A stretch of 64,000 nt of DNA from Saccharibacillus sp. CPCC 101409 (GCF_030518235.1 NZ_JAULSA010000007.1:62001-126000); one strand, 5' to 3'; shown: positions 9,355-18,834, counted from the first letter of the stretch. A program made the numbers and translations. Notes: generated by a model from the letters alone, not told the origin.

Positions 9355-9673
9355 GACCTTTTTTTGAATTTTTTGGAGGACTTTTGACGATGATTTTCAG
9401 CTTTTCGATCGGCAAAACGTAGGACCCAATGAAACGATCTGTAAAAAGGTATACTTTCATTCGACAAAAAAAGACTTCTGATCGCGTTTTTCCCGACGTT
9501 TTTTCTTGCTTCCTTCTGGTTCGATAGACTTAGTTTATAGTCGAAAGCTGAACTGAAGCTGAAATGGAAATAAAAAATAGATAAAGCCTGGGAAAAATTC
9601 CCGAATCCGGTTTTCCGTTTCCGCTTTCCCCGGGCAGAACCGCCGAAAGCCGTTTAAAGCGCCGATGCACAAC

Positions 9674-9715
9674 AAAAAACCGGCCCGCTTTTCCGTTAAA
9701 CGGAAAGCGGGCCGG
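9674..9715 (-). terminator. Terminator after the metallo-beta-lactamase-fold gene
   Basis: Stem CCGGCCCGCTTTCC with GGAAAGCGGGCCGG-type pairing around a TTTAA loop, followed by GTTTTTTG on the minus strand, about 45 bp past the stop at 9758. Confidence 0.85.
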
Positions 9716-9757
9716 GAAGGCGTGTGTTCGGTACGTTCAAAAAGACAGGCCGGAGCT

Positions 9758-10603
9758 TCAAGGTTCGGGCTTGATGCGCGCCGAATCGACATAGCGCCCG
9801 CTGGCCGGCACCGCCACTTCGTCGAAATGGCTGCTCAAGTGCTCCAGTCCCTGCACCAGCTCGTCGCCGGCCATCGGCTCGCCGTGTCCGGTAACGGCCG
9901 CCGCCGGACGCAGCGCGACCAGACGGGCGACCGAAGTGCGCGCGGCTTCCCAGTTGGGCGTGAAGTAAGTCGGAGGTCCGTGGATCTCGCGCCGCTGGGT
10001 CAGCACGGCCAGCGCCGATTCCTGCTTGACCGTAATAAACGCGTCTCCCGCAACGAGCGTGCCGTCCAGATTGCGGAAGAAAGACACATGGCCTTCGGAA
10101 TGGCCCGGCGTATGCAGCCAGTGCCAGTCCGGCAGATACGGAACGCTGCCGTCCGCGGGAAGCGGCTGCGCGCGTCCGCCGAGATCGATGCCTTTGTTCG
10201 GAAACAGCGGGGCGGAAGCGGCCATCAATCCTCCGCCGACCGTCGGATCGCCGGGCGGATAATCGGCGCGGCCGGTCAGAAACGGCAGTTCCAGTTCGTG
10301 GGCGTACACCGGGACGTCGGGAAACAGCTCCATCAGGTCTTTGACCGAACCCGTATGATCGAAATGGCCGTGCGTCAGCAGGATCGCTTTCGGCTTGTCG
10401 GTTCCGAATCTTTCGCGGGCCGCCTTGACGATCTTGGACGAGGAACCGGGCATGCCGGTGTCGACGAGCACCCACTCGCCGCTGCCCGGCGCGCCGATCA
10501 TCACGACGTTGACGATCATGGTGCGCAGATAAGTGACGTCGCCCGGCAGCCTGTCCTCGGGCCTGCTTGCATCCGGGGAGCCGGAATTCGAATAAGGTTG
10601 CAT
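9758..10603 (-). CDS. MBL-fold metallohydrolase
   Basis: Zinc-dependent hydrolase of the metallo-beta-lactamase fold, 281 residues. ATG 10603 has GGAGG 10 nt upstream; an in-frame start 20 codons earlier lies before that site. Visible metal-site motifs are THGHFDHTGS, HTPGHSEGHVSFF, VAGDAF and a late GHGEPM, covering the four ligand groups of the superfamily. There is no obvious signal peptide. Members include lactonases, glyoxalase II-like enzymes and uncharacterised hydrolases, and nothing here picks one. It is divergent from the glycosyltransferase gene at 10851, with a 247-bp gap between them. Confidence 0.9.
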   Translation of the reverse strand: MQPYSNSGSPDASRPEDRLPGDVTYLRTMIVNVVMIGAPGSGEWVLVDTGMPGSSSKIVKAARERFGTDKPKAILLTHGHFDHTGSVKDLMELFPDVPVYAHELELPFLTGRADYPPGDPTVGGGLMAASAPLFPNKGIDLGGRAQPLPADGSVPYLPDWHWLHTPGHSEGHVSFFRNLDGTLVAGDAFITVKQESALAVLTQRREIHGPPTYFTPNWEAARTSVARLVALRPAAAVTGHGEPMAGDELVQGLEHLSSHFDEVAVPASGRYVDSARIKPEP

Positions 10604-10850
10604 GAGGATTGCACCTCCGTTTTGAAGTTGCCCTGTTTTACCCGCTTTGGGGCGGGATGACACAAGGCGAATCGGAAGAAAAGCGCAATCGCCTCGAATC
10701 GGAAAGCGGCCGGTTGAGGGCGGCGCGGGGGCGTGCTATGATGGGCGCAGTTGTTCGAGCGAACGCAGGCCGCGCGCGGCCTGCGCGTAAGCGAAGCGGA
10801 AGAAATTTGAAGCGGAATCCCCCGGATTCCGGCACGGGAGGGACACGGCT

Positions 10851-12086
10851 ATGAATTCGGATAAAAGACGCTTCGGGACCGGTTATCGCCGCCAGGTAGG
10901 GCTCTGGCTGCCGATCCTCGCCGCCGCGGCGCTGATCGTCCGTCTGGCGCTGGCTTCCCGGCCCGGAGGCTTCATGAGCGATCAGGAGCTGTTCGTGGAC
11001 TGGATGCGGCAGGTGAGCGCCCGGGGACTGGGCGGCGTTTATATCGAATCGACGAATATCAATTATCCGCCGCTGTTTCTGCTGATTATGGATCTGTACC
11101 GCCGCGTGATCGGATGGTTCGGCGCGGTGCCCGCACCGGGCGAGCTTTCGTTCAAAGGCGTGCTGGTCGCGCTGGATATGGCGGTATTCGCGGCGGCCGC
11201 CCGGCTGACCCGAAATACCGGATCGCCGCGCCGCCGCCTGGCCGTGCTGGGCCTGCTGGCCCTCAATCCGGCGCTGATCTTCGTCGGCTCGGTCTGGGGA
11301 CAGGTCGATCTGCCGCACAGCTTCCTGATGGCGGCTTCCCTCATTCTGCTGCCGCCCTTGCCCGCCGTATCCGGCGTGCTGTTCGCGCTGGCGCTGCTGA
11401 CCAAGTTTCAGGCCGTGACGCTGCTGGCGGTCTTCGGCATGAAGTTCCTGCATTCGCTGATCCGCAAAAAGGAATGGCGTCCGGCCGCGCTGTTTCTGGG
11501 CGGTTTTGCCGGCACGGTCGCCGTCTGCGCGGGCTTCTTCGCCCTGTTCGGCGGCCTGCGGGCGATGATCGCGGGCGCGTACCTGAGCGCGGTCGGCATG
11601 TATCCGCAGGTCACGATGAACGCGATGAATATCTGGTTCTACTTCGTCGGCACCGCTCCGGCCACGCCGGATACGACGAAGATTCTCGGTCTGCTGACGC
11701 TGCGCGGCGCCGGTTTTCTGCTGCTGGCGCTCTGCACGGCTTTCGCCGCGCTGTATCTGTGGCGAAGCCGGATGGACGCGCCCGCGCTGCTCAAAGCGGC
11801 GGCGCTCGTCAACTTCGGTTTTTTCATGCTGCCGACCGAGATGCACGAGCGCTACAGCATCCCGGCGCTGGTGCTGGCGATCTTCGTCTGCTTGTACGAC
11901 CACCGCTGGCGGCTGCCCGCGCTGGTGCTCAGCTTCAGCGTCACCGCCAATCTGTGGATGGTGCAGGCCGGGAACATTCATGCGGCGGGCGGATTGTTTA
12001 TCGTATACGTCCATGTGGGCGTTCTGCTCTGGATGATGGCGGCGCTGGGGCTGGAGATAAAGCGGGGCGAAGCGCGAAGCGATTGA
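10851..12086 (+). CDS. GT-C fold integral membrane glycosyltransferase (mannosyltransferase-like)
   Basis: Polytopic membrane protein of 411 residues with about ten hydrophobic segments. The first extracytoplasmic loop contains SDQELFVDWM, acidic residues that fit the catalytic position of polyprenyl-phosphate-sugar-dependent GT-C enzymes, then INYPPLFLL. Later segments LLALNPALIFVGSVWGQVD and LPTEMHERYSIPAL are typical of the Gpi18-like/GT87-type group. The start codon ATG 10851 follows CACGGGAGGGACACGGCT, a GGAGG-like site. The likely role is transfer of a lipid-linked sugar to a cell-surface acceptor; the sugar and acceptor are unknown. It is monocistronic, closed by the hairpin at 12107. 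Confidence 0.75.
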   Translation: MNSDKRRFGTGYRRQVGLWLPILAAAALIVRLALASRPGGFMSDQELFVDWMRQVSARGLGGVYIESTNINYPPLFLLIMDLYRRVIGWFGAVPAPGELSFKGVLVALDMAVFAAAARLTRNTGSPRRRLAVLGLLALNPALIFVGSVWGQVDLPHSFLMAASLILLPPLPAVSGVLFALALLTKFQAVTLLAVFGMKFLHSLIRKKEWRPAALFLGGFAGTVAVCAGFFALFGGLRAMIAGAYLSAVGMYPQVTMNAMNIWFYFVGTAPATPDTTKILGLLTLRGAGFLLLALCTAFAALYLWRSRMDAPALLKAAALVNFGFFMLPTEMHERYSIPALVLAIFVCLYDHRWRLPALVLSFSVTANLWMVQAGNIHAAGGLFIVYVHVGVLLWMMAALGLEIKRGEARSD

Positions 12087-12106
12087 AGTTTAGGCGGACC
12101 GTCCCA

Positions 12107-12183
12107 TAAAAAAATCTTCCGGAGCAGACCGGGAGTGCGCGCCTCGCGAGCGCCGCTCCCCTCCGCTTCCGGAAGATTTTTTG
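12107..12183. terminator. Bidirectional terminator
   Basis: AAAAAAATCTTCCGGA at the left pairs with TCCGGAAGATTTTTT at the right around a GC-rich inner hairpin. It closes both the glycosyltransferase gene and the converging thymidine kinase gene. Confidence 0.85.
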
Positions 12184-12245
12184 CTGCATGGAGAGATGGA
12201 AAGTTTCGCTTGCTTCGTTCGAAAAGCGCCGCGCGCGTTCCCCGG

Positions 12246-12821
12246 TTACAGCGGCGGGTTGGCGTGGCACTTGCGGCAGACGGGGAAGTAGCGGTCGTTG
12301 CCCCCGATCTGGATCTGCTCGCCCGTATACAGCGGTTTGCGGTTCTCGTCGACGCGCAGGGCCATCGTCGCTTTGCGCTCGCAGAACCAGCAGATCGTTT
12401 TCATTTCCTCGATCTTGTCCGCGTACAGCAGCATATACTGACTGCCTTCGAACAGTTCGTTGCGAAAATCGTTTTTGAGACCGAAGCCCATCACCGGGAT
12501 ATTCAGCTCGTCCACGATGCGCGTCATCTGGAGCACCTGCTCTTTGGTCACGAACTGCACTTCGTCGAACAGCACGCAGCTGATTTTTTTCTCGTGGTAA
12601 TTCTTCACTTCTTCGTACAGATTGGTGGCGGGATAAACCGGAATCGCTTCGCGCTTCATCCCGATCCGCGAAGACACGTGGCCTACCTCGTCGCGGTCGT
12701 CGATTCCCGAAGTGAAGATGAGGACGTTCTTGTTCTGTTCTTCGTAGTTATGGGCGACCTTGAGGATCTCGATCGATTTCCCGCTGTTCATCGCCCCGTA
12801 TTTAAAAAATAACTGTGCCAT
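12246..12821 (-). CDS. tdk: Thymidine kinase
   Basis: ATP-dependent phosphorylation of thymidine in the pyrimidine salvage pathway, cytoplasmic. The 191-residue length fits type II thymidine kinases. Motifs in order: the Walker A-type [12 protein letters not shown], the DEVQFV segment, and two cysteine pairs CWFC and CRKC for the structural zinc. ATG 12821 is chosen because AAGGAG lies 7 nt upstream and the family begins with this AQLFF strand; the longer in-frame extension has no support. Divergent from csoR. Confidence 0.96.
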   Translation of the reverse strand: MAQLFFKYGAMNSGKSIEILKVAHNYEEQNKNVLIFTSGIDDRDEVGHVSSRIGMKREAIPVYPATNLYEEVKNYHEKKISCVLFDEVQFVTKEQVLQMTRIVDELNIPVMGFGLKNDFRNELFEGSQYMLLYADKIEEMKTICWFCERKATMALRVDENRKPLYTGEQIQIGGNDRYFPVCRKCHANPPL

Positions 12822-12911
12822 AGATTCGCTCCTTAACTCTGAAGTCCGACTTTCATTGTAGCAGGAATAAGCAGGCGGGAAAAAGGAATTCGAAAAAAAA
12901 TCATTTAAGTC

Positions 12912-12941
12912 TTTACATACCCCTTGGGGGTATATTAGAAT
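12912..12941 (+). promoter_or_regulatory. csoR promoter with CsoR operator in the spacer
   Basis: TTTACA (12912-12917) and TAGAAT (12936-12941) are separated by 18 nt. The spacer holds ATACCCCTTGGGGGTAT (12917-12933), a near-palindrome matching the known CsoR box TACCC-N4-GGGTA. Copper-free CsoR should occlude the promoter and so repress its own gene. Confidence 0.85.
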
Positions 12942-12996
12942 GGAAGCATACCGGTATGGAAACGCAAACCCCAACCGCAAAGAAGGGAGTGGACGA

Positions 12997-13350
12997 ATGG
13001 CGATTCAGAAAAACACCGAAGCCGAAGCGGCGCACGAAAGCTGCCACGTTCCCGGAGAAGACGGCAAACTGCCGAGAAAAAGCCATCATTCCGAGCAGAC
13101 CAAGAACAACCTCGTTTCCCGCCTGAACCGCATCGAAGGCCAGATCCGCGGCATCAAGGGCATGATCGAAAAAGATACCTACTGCGACGACGTGCTGAAC
13201 CAGATCGCCGCCGTCCAGTCCGCGCTCAACGGCGTCGGCAAGCTCCTGCTCGAAGGCCATATGAAGAGCTGCGTCGTCGAACGGATCGAAGCGGGAGAAA
13301 CCGAAGTGATCGACGAACTGCTGATTACGGTTAATAAACTTATGCGATGA
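12997..13350 (+). CDS. csoR: Copper-sensing transcriptional repressor CsoR
   Basis: All-alpha copper(I)-sensing repressor of 117 residues; Cu(I) binding releases DNA. The Cu-site triad is complete: C63, H88 and C92, with the canonical C-x24-H-x3-C spacing. The fold-defining segment [19 protein letters not shown] precedes it. ATG 12997 follows AGAAGGGAG; an in-frame ATG at 12940 overlaps the operator region and is rejected. The N-terminus carries extra His/Cys residues (HESCH). It leads the csoR-copZ-copA cluster and has matching operators at its own promoter and at copA. Confidence 0.95.
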   Translation: MAIQKNTEAEAAHESCHVPGEDGKLPRKSHHSEQTKNNLVSRLNRIEGQIRGIKGMIEKDTYCDDVLNQIAAVQSALNGVGKLLLEGHMKSCVVERIEAGETEVIDELLITVNKLMR

Positions 13351-13570
13351 CTTTGAACAATCCCCGAAGCGACTTTGGTCAAAGCTTTCGGTGCGAGACG
13401 GTTCAACTCGCAGCGAAAGGTATCCGAGGAGCGATTCCAATCGAATGTTCAAAGTCATAGACTTCCCGGTCGTCTTTCAGCGACTTTTAGTCAAAAACTT
13501 TCGGTGCGAAACGATTCAACTCGCAGCGAAAGGTATCCCGGGAGCGGCTTCAATCAAGACCGGGAAGTCC
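13347..13570. repeat. Two tandem stem-loop elements of about 112 bp between csoR and copZ
   Basis: Element 1 (13347-13458) is closed by perfect 13-bp arms ATGACTTTGAACA / TGTTCAAAGTCAT and contains the csoR stop codon. Element 2 (about 13460-13570) is closed by different perfect 12-bp arms, GACTTCCCGGTC / GACCGGGAAGTC. Both share a well-conserved interior with the hairpin CTTTCGGTGCGA..CTCGCAGCGAAAG (13385 and 13498, 113 bp apart). Arms that differ in sequence but keep pairing suggest selection on structure. Confidence 0.8.
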
Positions 13571-13646
13571 GCGTACGTGCGCAGTAACTCCCTATAATCA
13601 TTTTTTTAAAACCCATAAATCCCAATCCCCCAAGGAGGAACAACCC

Positions 13647-13847
13647 ATGCAAACCACAACCCTTAACGTCGAAGGAATGTCCTGCAACCACTGCGTCAAA
13701 GCCGTCGAAGGAGCCGTCCAGGAAGCCGGAGCCGCGGGCAAAGTCGATCTGGGCGCCAAAACGGTGGACATCTCGTACGACGAAAGCAAAGTCAGCCTCG
13801 ACGCCATCAAAGCCGCGATCGAAGATCAGGGCTACGACGTCGTCTGA
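13647..13847 (+). CDS. copZ: Copper chaperone CopZ
   Basis: Small cytosolic Cu(I) chaperone of 66 residues with one heavy-metal-associated domain that delivers copper to CopA. The metal site is GMSCNHC at residues 10-16. The rest follows the HMA pattern, ending IEDQGYDVV. ATG 13647 follows CAAGGAGGAA. It lies downstream of csoR, separated by the tandem stem-loop elements; a TATAAT at 13593-13598 may mark its own promoter. A terminator follows the gene. Confidence 0.95.
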   Translation: MQTTTLNVEGMSCNHCVKAVEGAVQEAGAAGKVDLGAKTVDISYDESKVSLDAIKAAIEDQGYDVV

Positions 13848-13872
13848 CGCGGGCGGGGAACAAGGAAGGGGT

Positions 13873-13913
13873 TCGGGCCGGGTTTAAGCCGCTTCGGCCC
13901 GGTCTTTTTCTTT
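13873..13913 (+). terminator. Terminator after copZ
   Basis: CGGGCCG (13874-13880) pairs with CGGCCCG (13895-13901), followed by TCTTTTTCTTT. Confidence 0.85.
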
Positions 13914-13935
13914 CCCTCCGAACTTCCCGAATATT

Positions 13936-14069
13936 CTAACGGAACTCAGCGACGCTGTCGCCCCGAAATTTGCACACGGCGATGCCGAAAACGCGCAATA
14001 ACGTTTCCGGGTTCCGTTAAAATAAAGCGTCAGCGAAAAAAGGCGGATAACGGCTCTGACTTCCGTTAG
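13936..14069. repeat. Intergenic repeat family B, copy 1 (shortened)
   Basis: A CTAACGGAACTCAGCGAC unit at 13936 is followed by inverted units ending TTCCGTTAA (14020) and TTCCGTTAG (14069). The last two unit ends are 49 bp apart, as in the full copies at 45727 and 59097. About 50 bp, one unit, appears to be missing. No gene is seen between 13848 and 14213. Confidence 0.7.
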
Positions 14070-14178
14070 CCGGACCGACCGTGCGTTTGCCGCCGGCCGA
14101 ACACTGGAGCGCCATTCGGATTCGCTGCTCGACAATGAACGCCAACAGCCTGCAAAGGCTTTTTATTTGGATAATTAG

Positions 14179-14195
14179 ATACCCCCAAGGGGTAT
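14179..14195 (+). promoter_or_regulatory. CsoR operator upstream of copA
   Basis: ATACCCCCAAGGGGTAT is the exact reverse complement of the 17-nt operator in the csoR promoter. It ends 19 nt before the copA start codon and just before its AGGAGG site. Confidence 0.9.
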
Positions 14196-14213
14196 GGACA
14201 GGAGGCTGCGAGG

Positions 14214-16712
14214 ATGGAGACGCAAACCCAAAACCGCCCCGCGAACGAACGCGGACGCACGCGGCAGGCCACGCTGCAAATCAGTGGGATGACCTGCGCG
14301 GCGTGCGCGAACCGGATCGAAAAAGGACTGAACCGGCTGCCCGGTATCGCTTCGGCCAACGTCAATCTGGCGCTGGAGAAAGCATCGGTCGACTACGATC
14401 CGAAAGAAACGGGACTGGACGAGATCGAGCGCAAGATCGAATCGCTCGGTTACGCCGCGGTCAAAGAATCGTCGGACTTCGATATTACCGGCATGACCTG
14501 CGCGGCCTGCTCGGCGCGGATCGAGAAAGGATTGAGCCGGATGCCGGGCATTCTGAACGCCAATGTAAACCTGGCGCTGGAAACGGCGCACGTGGAATAC
14601 TCGCCGGGTGCGGTCGAGCCGGGCGACATCATGCGCAAAGTGCAGCAGCTCGGCTACGGCGCGAAGCTCAAGCAGGAAGGACAAAGCCGCGACCGCGGCG
14701 GCGAGGAACGCAAACGCGTCGTCAAACTGACGATCGCCGCGCTGCTGTCGCTCCCGCTGCTGTGGGCGATGGCGGGACATTTCTCGTTCACGTCGTTTGT
14801 CTACGTGCCGGAACTGCTGATGAACCCGTGGTTCCAGCTGGCGCTGGCGACGCCGGTGCAGCTTGTCATCGGCTGGCAGTTCTACGTCGGCGCGTACAAA
14901 GCGCTGCGCAGCGCCAGCGCCAATATGGACGTGCTGGTCGCGCTGGGGACGTCGGCCGCTTTTTTCTACAGCCTGTATCTGACGATCCGCTGGGCGGCGG
15001 ACGGCGGAAGCGCCGGCGGCATGGACGGAATGCCGGGCATGGCCGGACACGGCATGCCGGAGCTGTATTTCGAGACGAGCGCGGTGCTCATTACGCTGAT
15101 CCTCGTCGGCAAATGGTTCGAGGCCCGCGCCAAAGGCCGCTCGTCCGAAGCGATCCGCAGCCTGATGGGCCTTCAGGCGAAGCGCGCGATCGTAGTGAAG
15201 GACGGCGCCGAGCTTGAAGTCGCCGTGGAAGAAGTATCGCCCGGCGATATCGTGCGGGTGCGCCCGGGCGAGAAGATTCCCGTCGACGGCGTCGTGACCG
15301 AAGGGCGCTCCTCCGTCGACGAGTCGATGCTGACCGGCGAGAGCCTGCCGGTCGACAAAGAACCGGGATCGGCCGTCACCGGGGCGACGATCAACAAGAA
15401 CGGCGCGCTGCTGATGCGCGCCACCAAAGTCGGCCGCGATACGGCGCTCGCGCAGATCGTGCGCGTCGTCGAAGAAGCGCAGGGCTCCAAAGCGCCGATC
15501 CAGCGCCTGGCCGACGTGATCTCCGGCATTTTCGTGCCGATCGTGGTCGGTATCGCGGCGATCACGTTCCTGGTCTGGTACTTCGGCGTCCAGCCGGGCG
15601 CTTTCTCCGAAGCGCTGGAGAAAGCGATCGCGGTGCTGGTGATCGCCTGTCCGTGCGCGCTGGGTCTTGCGACGCCGACTTCGATCATGGCCGGTTCCGG
15701 CCGGGCGGCGGAATTCGGCATCCTGTTCAAGGGCGGCGAGCATCTCGAAGCCGCCCAGCGGATCGACACGGTCGTGCTGGACAAGACCGGCACGGTAACC
15801 AAAGGCAAACCGGAGCTGACGGATGCCGTTGCGTACAGCGACGGCGACGGCTTCGCCGAAGCCGACCTGCTGGCGCTGGTCGGCGCGGCGGAGAGCGCGT
15901 CCGAGCACCCGCTGGCCGAAGCGCTGGTGCGCGGGGCCGGCGAGCGCGGCATCGAGCTGCCGCAGGCGGAAGGCTTCGAATCGCTGCCGGGCTACGGGAT
16001 TTGCGCCGTGGTGAACGGCGCGGAAGTGCTGGTCGGCACGCGCCGCCTGCTGCAGGAGCGCGGGATCGACGCGTCGGCCGCGCTCGCGGATATGGAGCGG
16101 CTGGAAAGCGAAGGCAAGACGGCGATGCTCGCCGCCGCGAACGGCCGCCTGGCGGGCGTGGTCGCGGTCGCCGATACGCTCAAGGAATCGTCGCCGCAGG
16201 CGATCCGCCGGCTGCGCGATATGGGGCTGAACGTCGTCATGATGACCGGCGACAATCTGGCGACGGCGCGCGCGATCGCGGCGCAGGCCGGTATCGACCC
16301 GTCCGACGTACGGGCCGAAGTGCTGCCGGAGGGCAAAGCGGAAGAAGTCCGCAAGCTCCAGGAATCCGGCTGCAAAGTCGCCATGGTCGGCGACGGCATC
16401 AACGACGCGCCGGCGCTGGCGACGGCCGATACCGGCATGGCGATCGGCACCGGCACCGACGTGGCGATGGAAGCCGCCGATATTACGCTGATGCGCGGCG
16501 ACCTGAACGGGATCGCCGACGCGATCCTGATGAGCCGCCGCACCATGCGCAATATCCGCCAGAACCTGTTCTGGGCGCTGGCGTACAATGTGATCGGCAT
16601 CCCGATCGCGGCCGCCGGTTTCCTGGCGCCGTGGCTGGCCGGCGCCGCGATGGCGTTCAGCTCGGTCTCGGTCGTGCTGAACGCGCTGCGGCTGCAGCGG
16701 GTCAAGCTGTAA
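14214..16712 (+). CDS. copA: Cu(I)-exporting P1B-type ATPase CopA
   Basis: Membrane pump of 832 residues that expels cytosolic copper. Two N-terminal HMA domains carry GMTCAAC sites (C28/C31 and C96/C99). Eight-helix P1B architecture follows, with the transport-site CPC at about residues 479-481, the phosphorylation motif DKTGT at D523, the SEHPLAEA nucleotide-domain motif, and the hinge [12 protein letters not shown] Met/Gly/His-rich loop ([14 protein letters not shown]) lies between early membrane helices, probably a metal entry or exit site. ATG 14214 follows ACAGGAGG. Control is by the CsoR operator immediately upstream. A terminator follows the gene. Confidence 0.97.
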   Translation: METQTQNRPANERGRTRQATLQISGMTCAACANRIEKGLNRLPGIASANVNLALEKASVDYDPKETGLDEIERKIESLGYAAVKESSDFDITGMTCAACSARIEKGLSRMPGILNANVNLALETAHVEYSPGAVEPGDIMRKVQQLGYGAKLKQEGQSRDRGGEERKRVVKLTIAALLSLPLLWAMAGHFSFTSFVYVPELLMNPWFQLALATPVQLVIGWQFYVGAYKALRSASANMDVLVALGTSAAFFYSLYLTIRWAADGGSAGGMDGMPGMAGHGMPELYFETSAVLITLILVGKWFEARAKGRSSEAIRSLMGLQAKRAIVVKDGAELEVAVEEVSPGDIVRVRPGEKIPVDGVVTEGRSSVDESMLTGESLPVDKEPGSAVTGATINKNGALLMRATKVGRDTALAQIVRVVEEAQGSKAPIQRLADVISGIFVPIVVGIAAITFLVWYFGVQPGAFSEALEKAIAVLVIACPCALGLATPTSIMAGSGRAAEFGILFKGGEHLEAAQRIDTVVLDKTGTVTKGKPELTDAVAYSDGDGFAEADLLALVGAAESASEHPLAEALVRGAGERGIELPQAEGFESLPGYGICAVVNGAEVLVGTRRLLQERGIDASAALADMERLESEGKTAMLAAANGRLAGVVAVADTLKESSPQAIRRLRDMGLNVVMMTGDNLATARAIAAQAGIDPSDVRAEVLPEGKAEEVRKLQESGCKVAMVGDGINDAPALATADTGMAIGTGTDVAMEAADITLMRGDLNGIADAILMSRRTMRNIRQNLFWALAYNVIGIPIAAAGFLAPWLAGAAMAFSSVSVVLNALRLQRVKL

Positions 16713-16723
16713 AGCGAAGTTCG

Positions 16724-16756
16724 AAAGCCGGCATCCCCTCGGGCATGCCGGCTTTT
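16724..16756 (+). terminator. Terminator after copA
   Basis: AAAGCCGGCAT and ATGCCGGCTTTT form a stem around CCCCTCGGGC, 12 bp after the stop. Confidence 0.85.
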
Positions 16757-16968
16757 CATGTTTATATCCCCGCGCGAGCCGGAAGCCGTTTGCTTCCGTT
16801 TTCGCGTTCCCGGCAGCGTTCGGCGCCGGGCCAAACAAACGGCCGCCCGGCGATCCGGAATTTTTTTTGCGAAAAAGTTCCGTTTTATTGAGCCGAATGC
16901 GTTTTCGCCGCGTATATACAGAAAACGCCGTATCCAATGGACGAATGCGGCTCCGGGGAGGAAACGGA

Positions 16969-17121
16969 ATGAACGCAGCGAGAAGCAGGGCAAACAAGAA
17001 GATTTCGGCCATCGCCGCCATGGCGCTGATGACCGTGCTGACAGGCTCGGCCGCCCGGGCGGAGCGCGGAATGCCGGCAGCCGGGCGCGGCGAAGCGGAG
17101 AACGAACGCACTTCGCAGTAG
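16969..17121 (+). CDS. Putative small exported protein (50 aa)
   Basis: Unrecognised. ATG 16969 sits 7 nt behind GGGGAGG. The 50-residue product has a basic start (MNAARSRANKK), a hydrophobic core (ISAIAAMALMTVLTG) and an AXA-type cleavage site SAARA, leaving a mature peptide of only about 20 residues. Such a tiny mature part could be a secreted peptide or a decayed exported protein. The next gene, 245 bp downstream, also starts with a good ribosome site. Confidence 0.45.
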   Translation: MNAARSRANKKISAIAAMALMTVLTGSAARAERGMPAAGRGEAENERTSQ

Positions 17122-17366
17122 CGTGCAGCAAAGAAATGAAATCGTATTCAATAGGCGCGCCAAACGAACAAATAAACGAATCAAAAGGTATGCAAAAAGC
17201 GTGCAAAAAATAGATCCGCCGAGATTGTGAACGAAATATGTCCGCTTGCGAACAAACTTCCCATTAAATTTCCAAAAGAAGTGAGTCAAACCGCTATCGC
17301 AATGTTAAATATACAAAAAGCTTGGCCGATATGTAAGGTAACACCGCTGCGAAAGGAGAGAGAACA

Positions 17367-17729
17367 ATGAGCCGAAGCCGCCGGGGATTGCAGCAGAATT
17401 TACCGTTTACCGCCGCTTTTGCGCTCGTTCAGGCCCTGTCCGGCGCCTGCGGCGAGAGACCGGTTCGCGAACGCGCGTCCGGGGAAGCCGGCACAAGTTC
17501 CAAACGCGCGGCGGAAAAAGAGAGCGCTTACCCGAATTCGGTCGCCAGACCGCGGGAAGCGGACGTTTTTTCGTTTAAAGCGAGTACTAAAGCGGGTGCG
17601 CCCGATGTTTTTCAAACCGACTTTATGAACACGCTCTCTCCGAAACCGTTACCGGACCGGCACGAAGGAAGCGGCGGGCGCGGCTGCGGGCCGCATCCCG
17701 GATTCGCGAGCGGAACGGGAGACGGCTGA
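17367..17729 (+). CDS. Hypothetical protein (120 aa), possibly exported
   Basis: Unrecognised. ATG 17367 follows AAAGGAGAG with good spacing, and a strong plus-strand terminator follows at 17789, which supports transcription. The N-terminus is basic (MSRSRRGLQQN) followed by a moderately hydrophobic stretch ending LSGACGERP. That resembles but does not meet a standard lipobox, since Ser is at -3. The remainder is polar and low in hydrophobics, with Gly/Pro-rich ends. Overlapping minus-strand frames have no ribosome site. Confidence 0.45.
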   Translation: MSRSRRGLQQNLPFTAAFALVQALSGACGERPVRERASGEAGTSSKRAAEKESAYPNSVARPREADVFSFKASTKAGAPDVFQTDFMNTLSPKPLPDRHEGSGGRGCGPHPGFASGTGDG

Positions 17730-17788
17730 GCGGGCGGCGCGATGGACGAACCGCCGGATGGAGCGTCTGCAACGAACACCGACAAAAC

Positions 17789-17836
17789 GGCCCTCGGCCG
17801 TGCGGACCCAGCGTCCCCGCGGCCGAAGGCCTTTTT
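17789..17836 (+). terminator. Terminator after the 120-aa hypothetical gene
   Basis: GGCC-TCGGCCG..GGAC pairs with GTCC..CGGCCGA-GGCC, then TTTTT. The region from here to 18057 shows no other gene. Confidence 0.8.
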
Positions 17837-18057
17837 ACATGCCGGCAAGCATAAACCGGCGAACCGCTCCTGGCCGGGCCTCTTTCCGATCTCCTGCGTC
17901 GTCGGCCCGCGTGTCCGCACCGCTTGCATGGCCCGTTTCCGGGTTTCATAATAGGAAAGGAAGGTTTTTGATAAGCGTGCGCTTGTCCGGCCGTCCGAAC
18001 CGCGGCGAGGGAAGCGGCAGCGCGAAATGAATCCCATGCAGAAAGAAGGATGTCTCC

Positions 18058-18807
18058 ATGAACGAAACGATCGCCCGATTGATGAACCACCGCTCGGTGC
18101 GCAAATATACGTCCCGGCCCGTCGAACGCGAGCGGCTCGAAACGATTATCTCCGCCGCGCAGATGGCTTCCAGCTCCAGCAACGTGCAGGCGTACACGGC
18201 GATCGCGGTGACCGATCCGCAGCTCAAAGACAAGCTGGCCGGACTCGCCGGCGATCAGCCGTATATCCGCGAATGCCCGGTATTCCTCGTCTGGTGCGCC
18301 GACTTATCGCGGCTCAAAGCGGCCGCGGAACGGCACGCGTCGGACAAGCCGTCGTACGAAGGCGCGGCCGAAAACTTCGTCGTCGCCACCGTCGACGCCG
18401 CGCTGGCTTCGCAGAACGCGGCCGTGGCGGCGGAATCGCTCGGCCTCGGCATCGTGTATATCGGCGGGGTGCGCAACGATATCGCCGCTGTGTCCGAAGC
18501 GCTGAACCTGCCGGATTACGTGTACCCGGTGTTCGGCATGTGCGTCGGTTATCCCGATCCGGAGCACGGAGCCGGCATCCGGCCGCGTCTGCCGCTGGAA
18601 ACGGTGCTGCACATGAACGGCTACAGCGCGGAGCAAAGCGGGCGCGGCGTGCAAACGTACGACGAAACGACGGTCCGCTATATCAGCGACCGCACCGGCG
18701 GCCGGCGCACCGCGCCGTGGTCCAAGCTGATGGCCGACAAGCTGACCGCGCCTTCTCGGCTGCATATGAAGTCTTTTCTGGAAAGCAAAGGCTTCAACAA
18801 AGAGTAG
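18058..18807 (+). CDS. NADPH-dependent flavin oxidoreductase (NfsA/FRP-type nitroreductase)
   Basis: FMN-dependent oxidoreductase of 249 residues, of the group that reduces nitroaromatics, quinones or flavins with NADPH. The N-terminal motif HRSVRKYTSRPV is the FMN phosphate-binding region; SSSSNVQAY and a central segment ASQNAAVAAESLGLGIVYIGG are characteristic of the NfsA/FRP family, as is the late GMCVGYPDP. The length matches the family (240-250). ATG 18058 follows AAGAAGGATG. It converges with the second nitroreductase gene at 18835. The physiological substrate is unknown. Confidence 0.92.
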   Translation: MNETIARLMNHRSVRKYTSRPVERERLETIISAAQMASSSSNVQAYTAIAVTDPQLKDKLAGLAGDQPYIRECPVFLVWCADLSRLKAAAERHASDKPSYEGAAENFVVATVDAALASQNAAVAAESLGLGIVYIGGVRNDIAAVSEALNLPDYVYPVFGMCVGYPDPEHGAGIRPRLPLETVLHMNGYSAEQSGRGVQTYDETTVRYISDRTGGRRTAPWSKLMADKLTAPSRLHMKSFLESKGFNKE

Positions 18808-18834
18808 GCGTACCGTTCCTTCCCGCCGGACGCT

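Noticed and set aside
17612-18090. Two minus-strand frames of 141 and 155 codons
   Set aside because: They cross the terminator and leader of plus-strand genes, have no ribosome site and are Arg/Pro/Gly-rich shadows.
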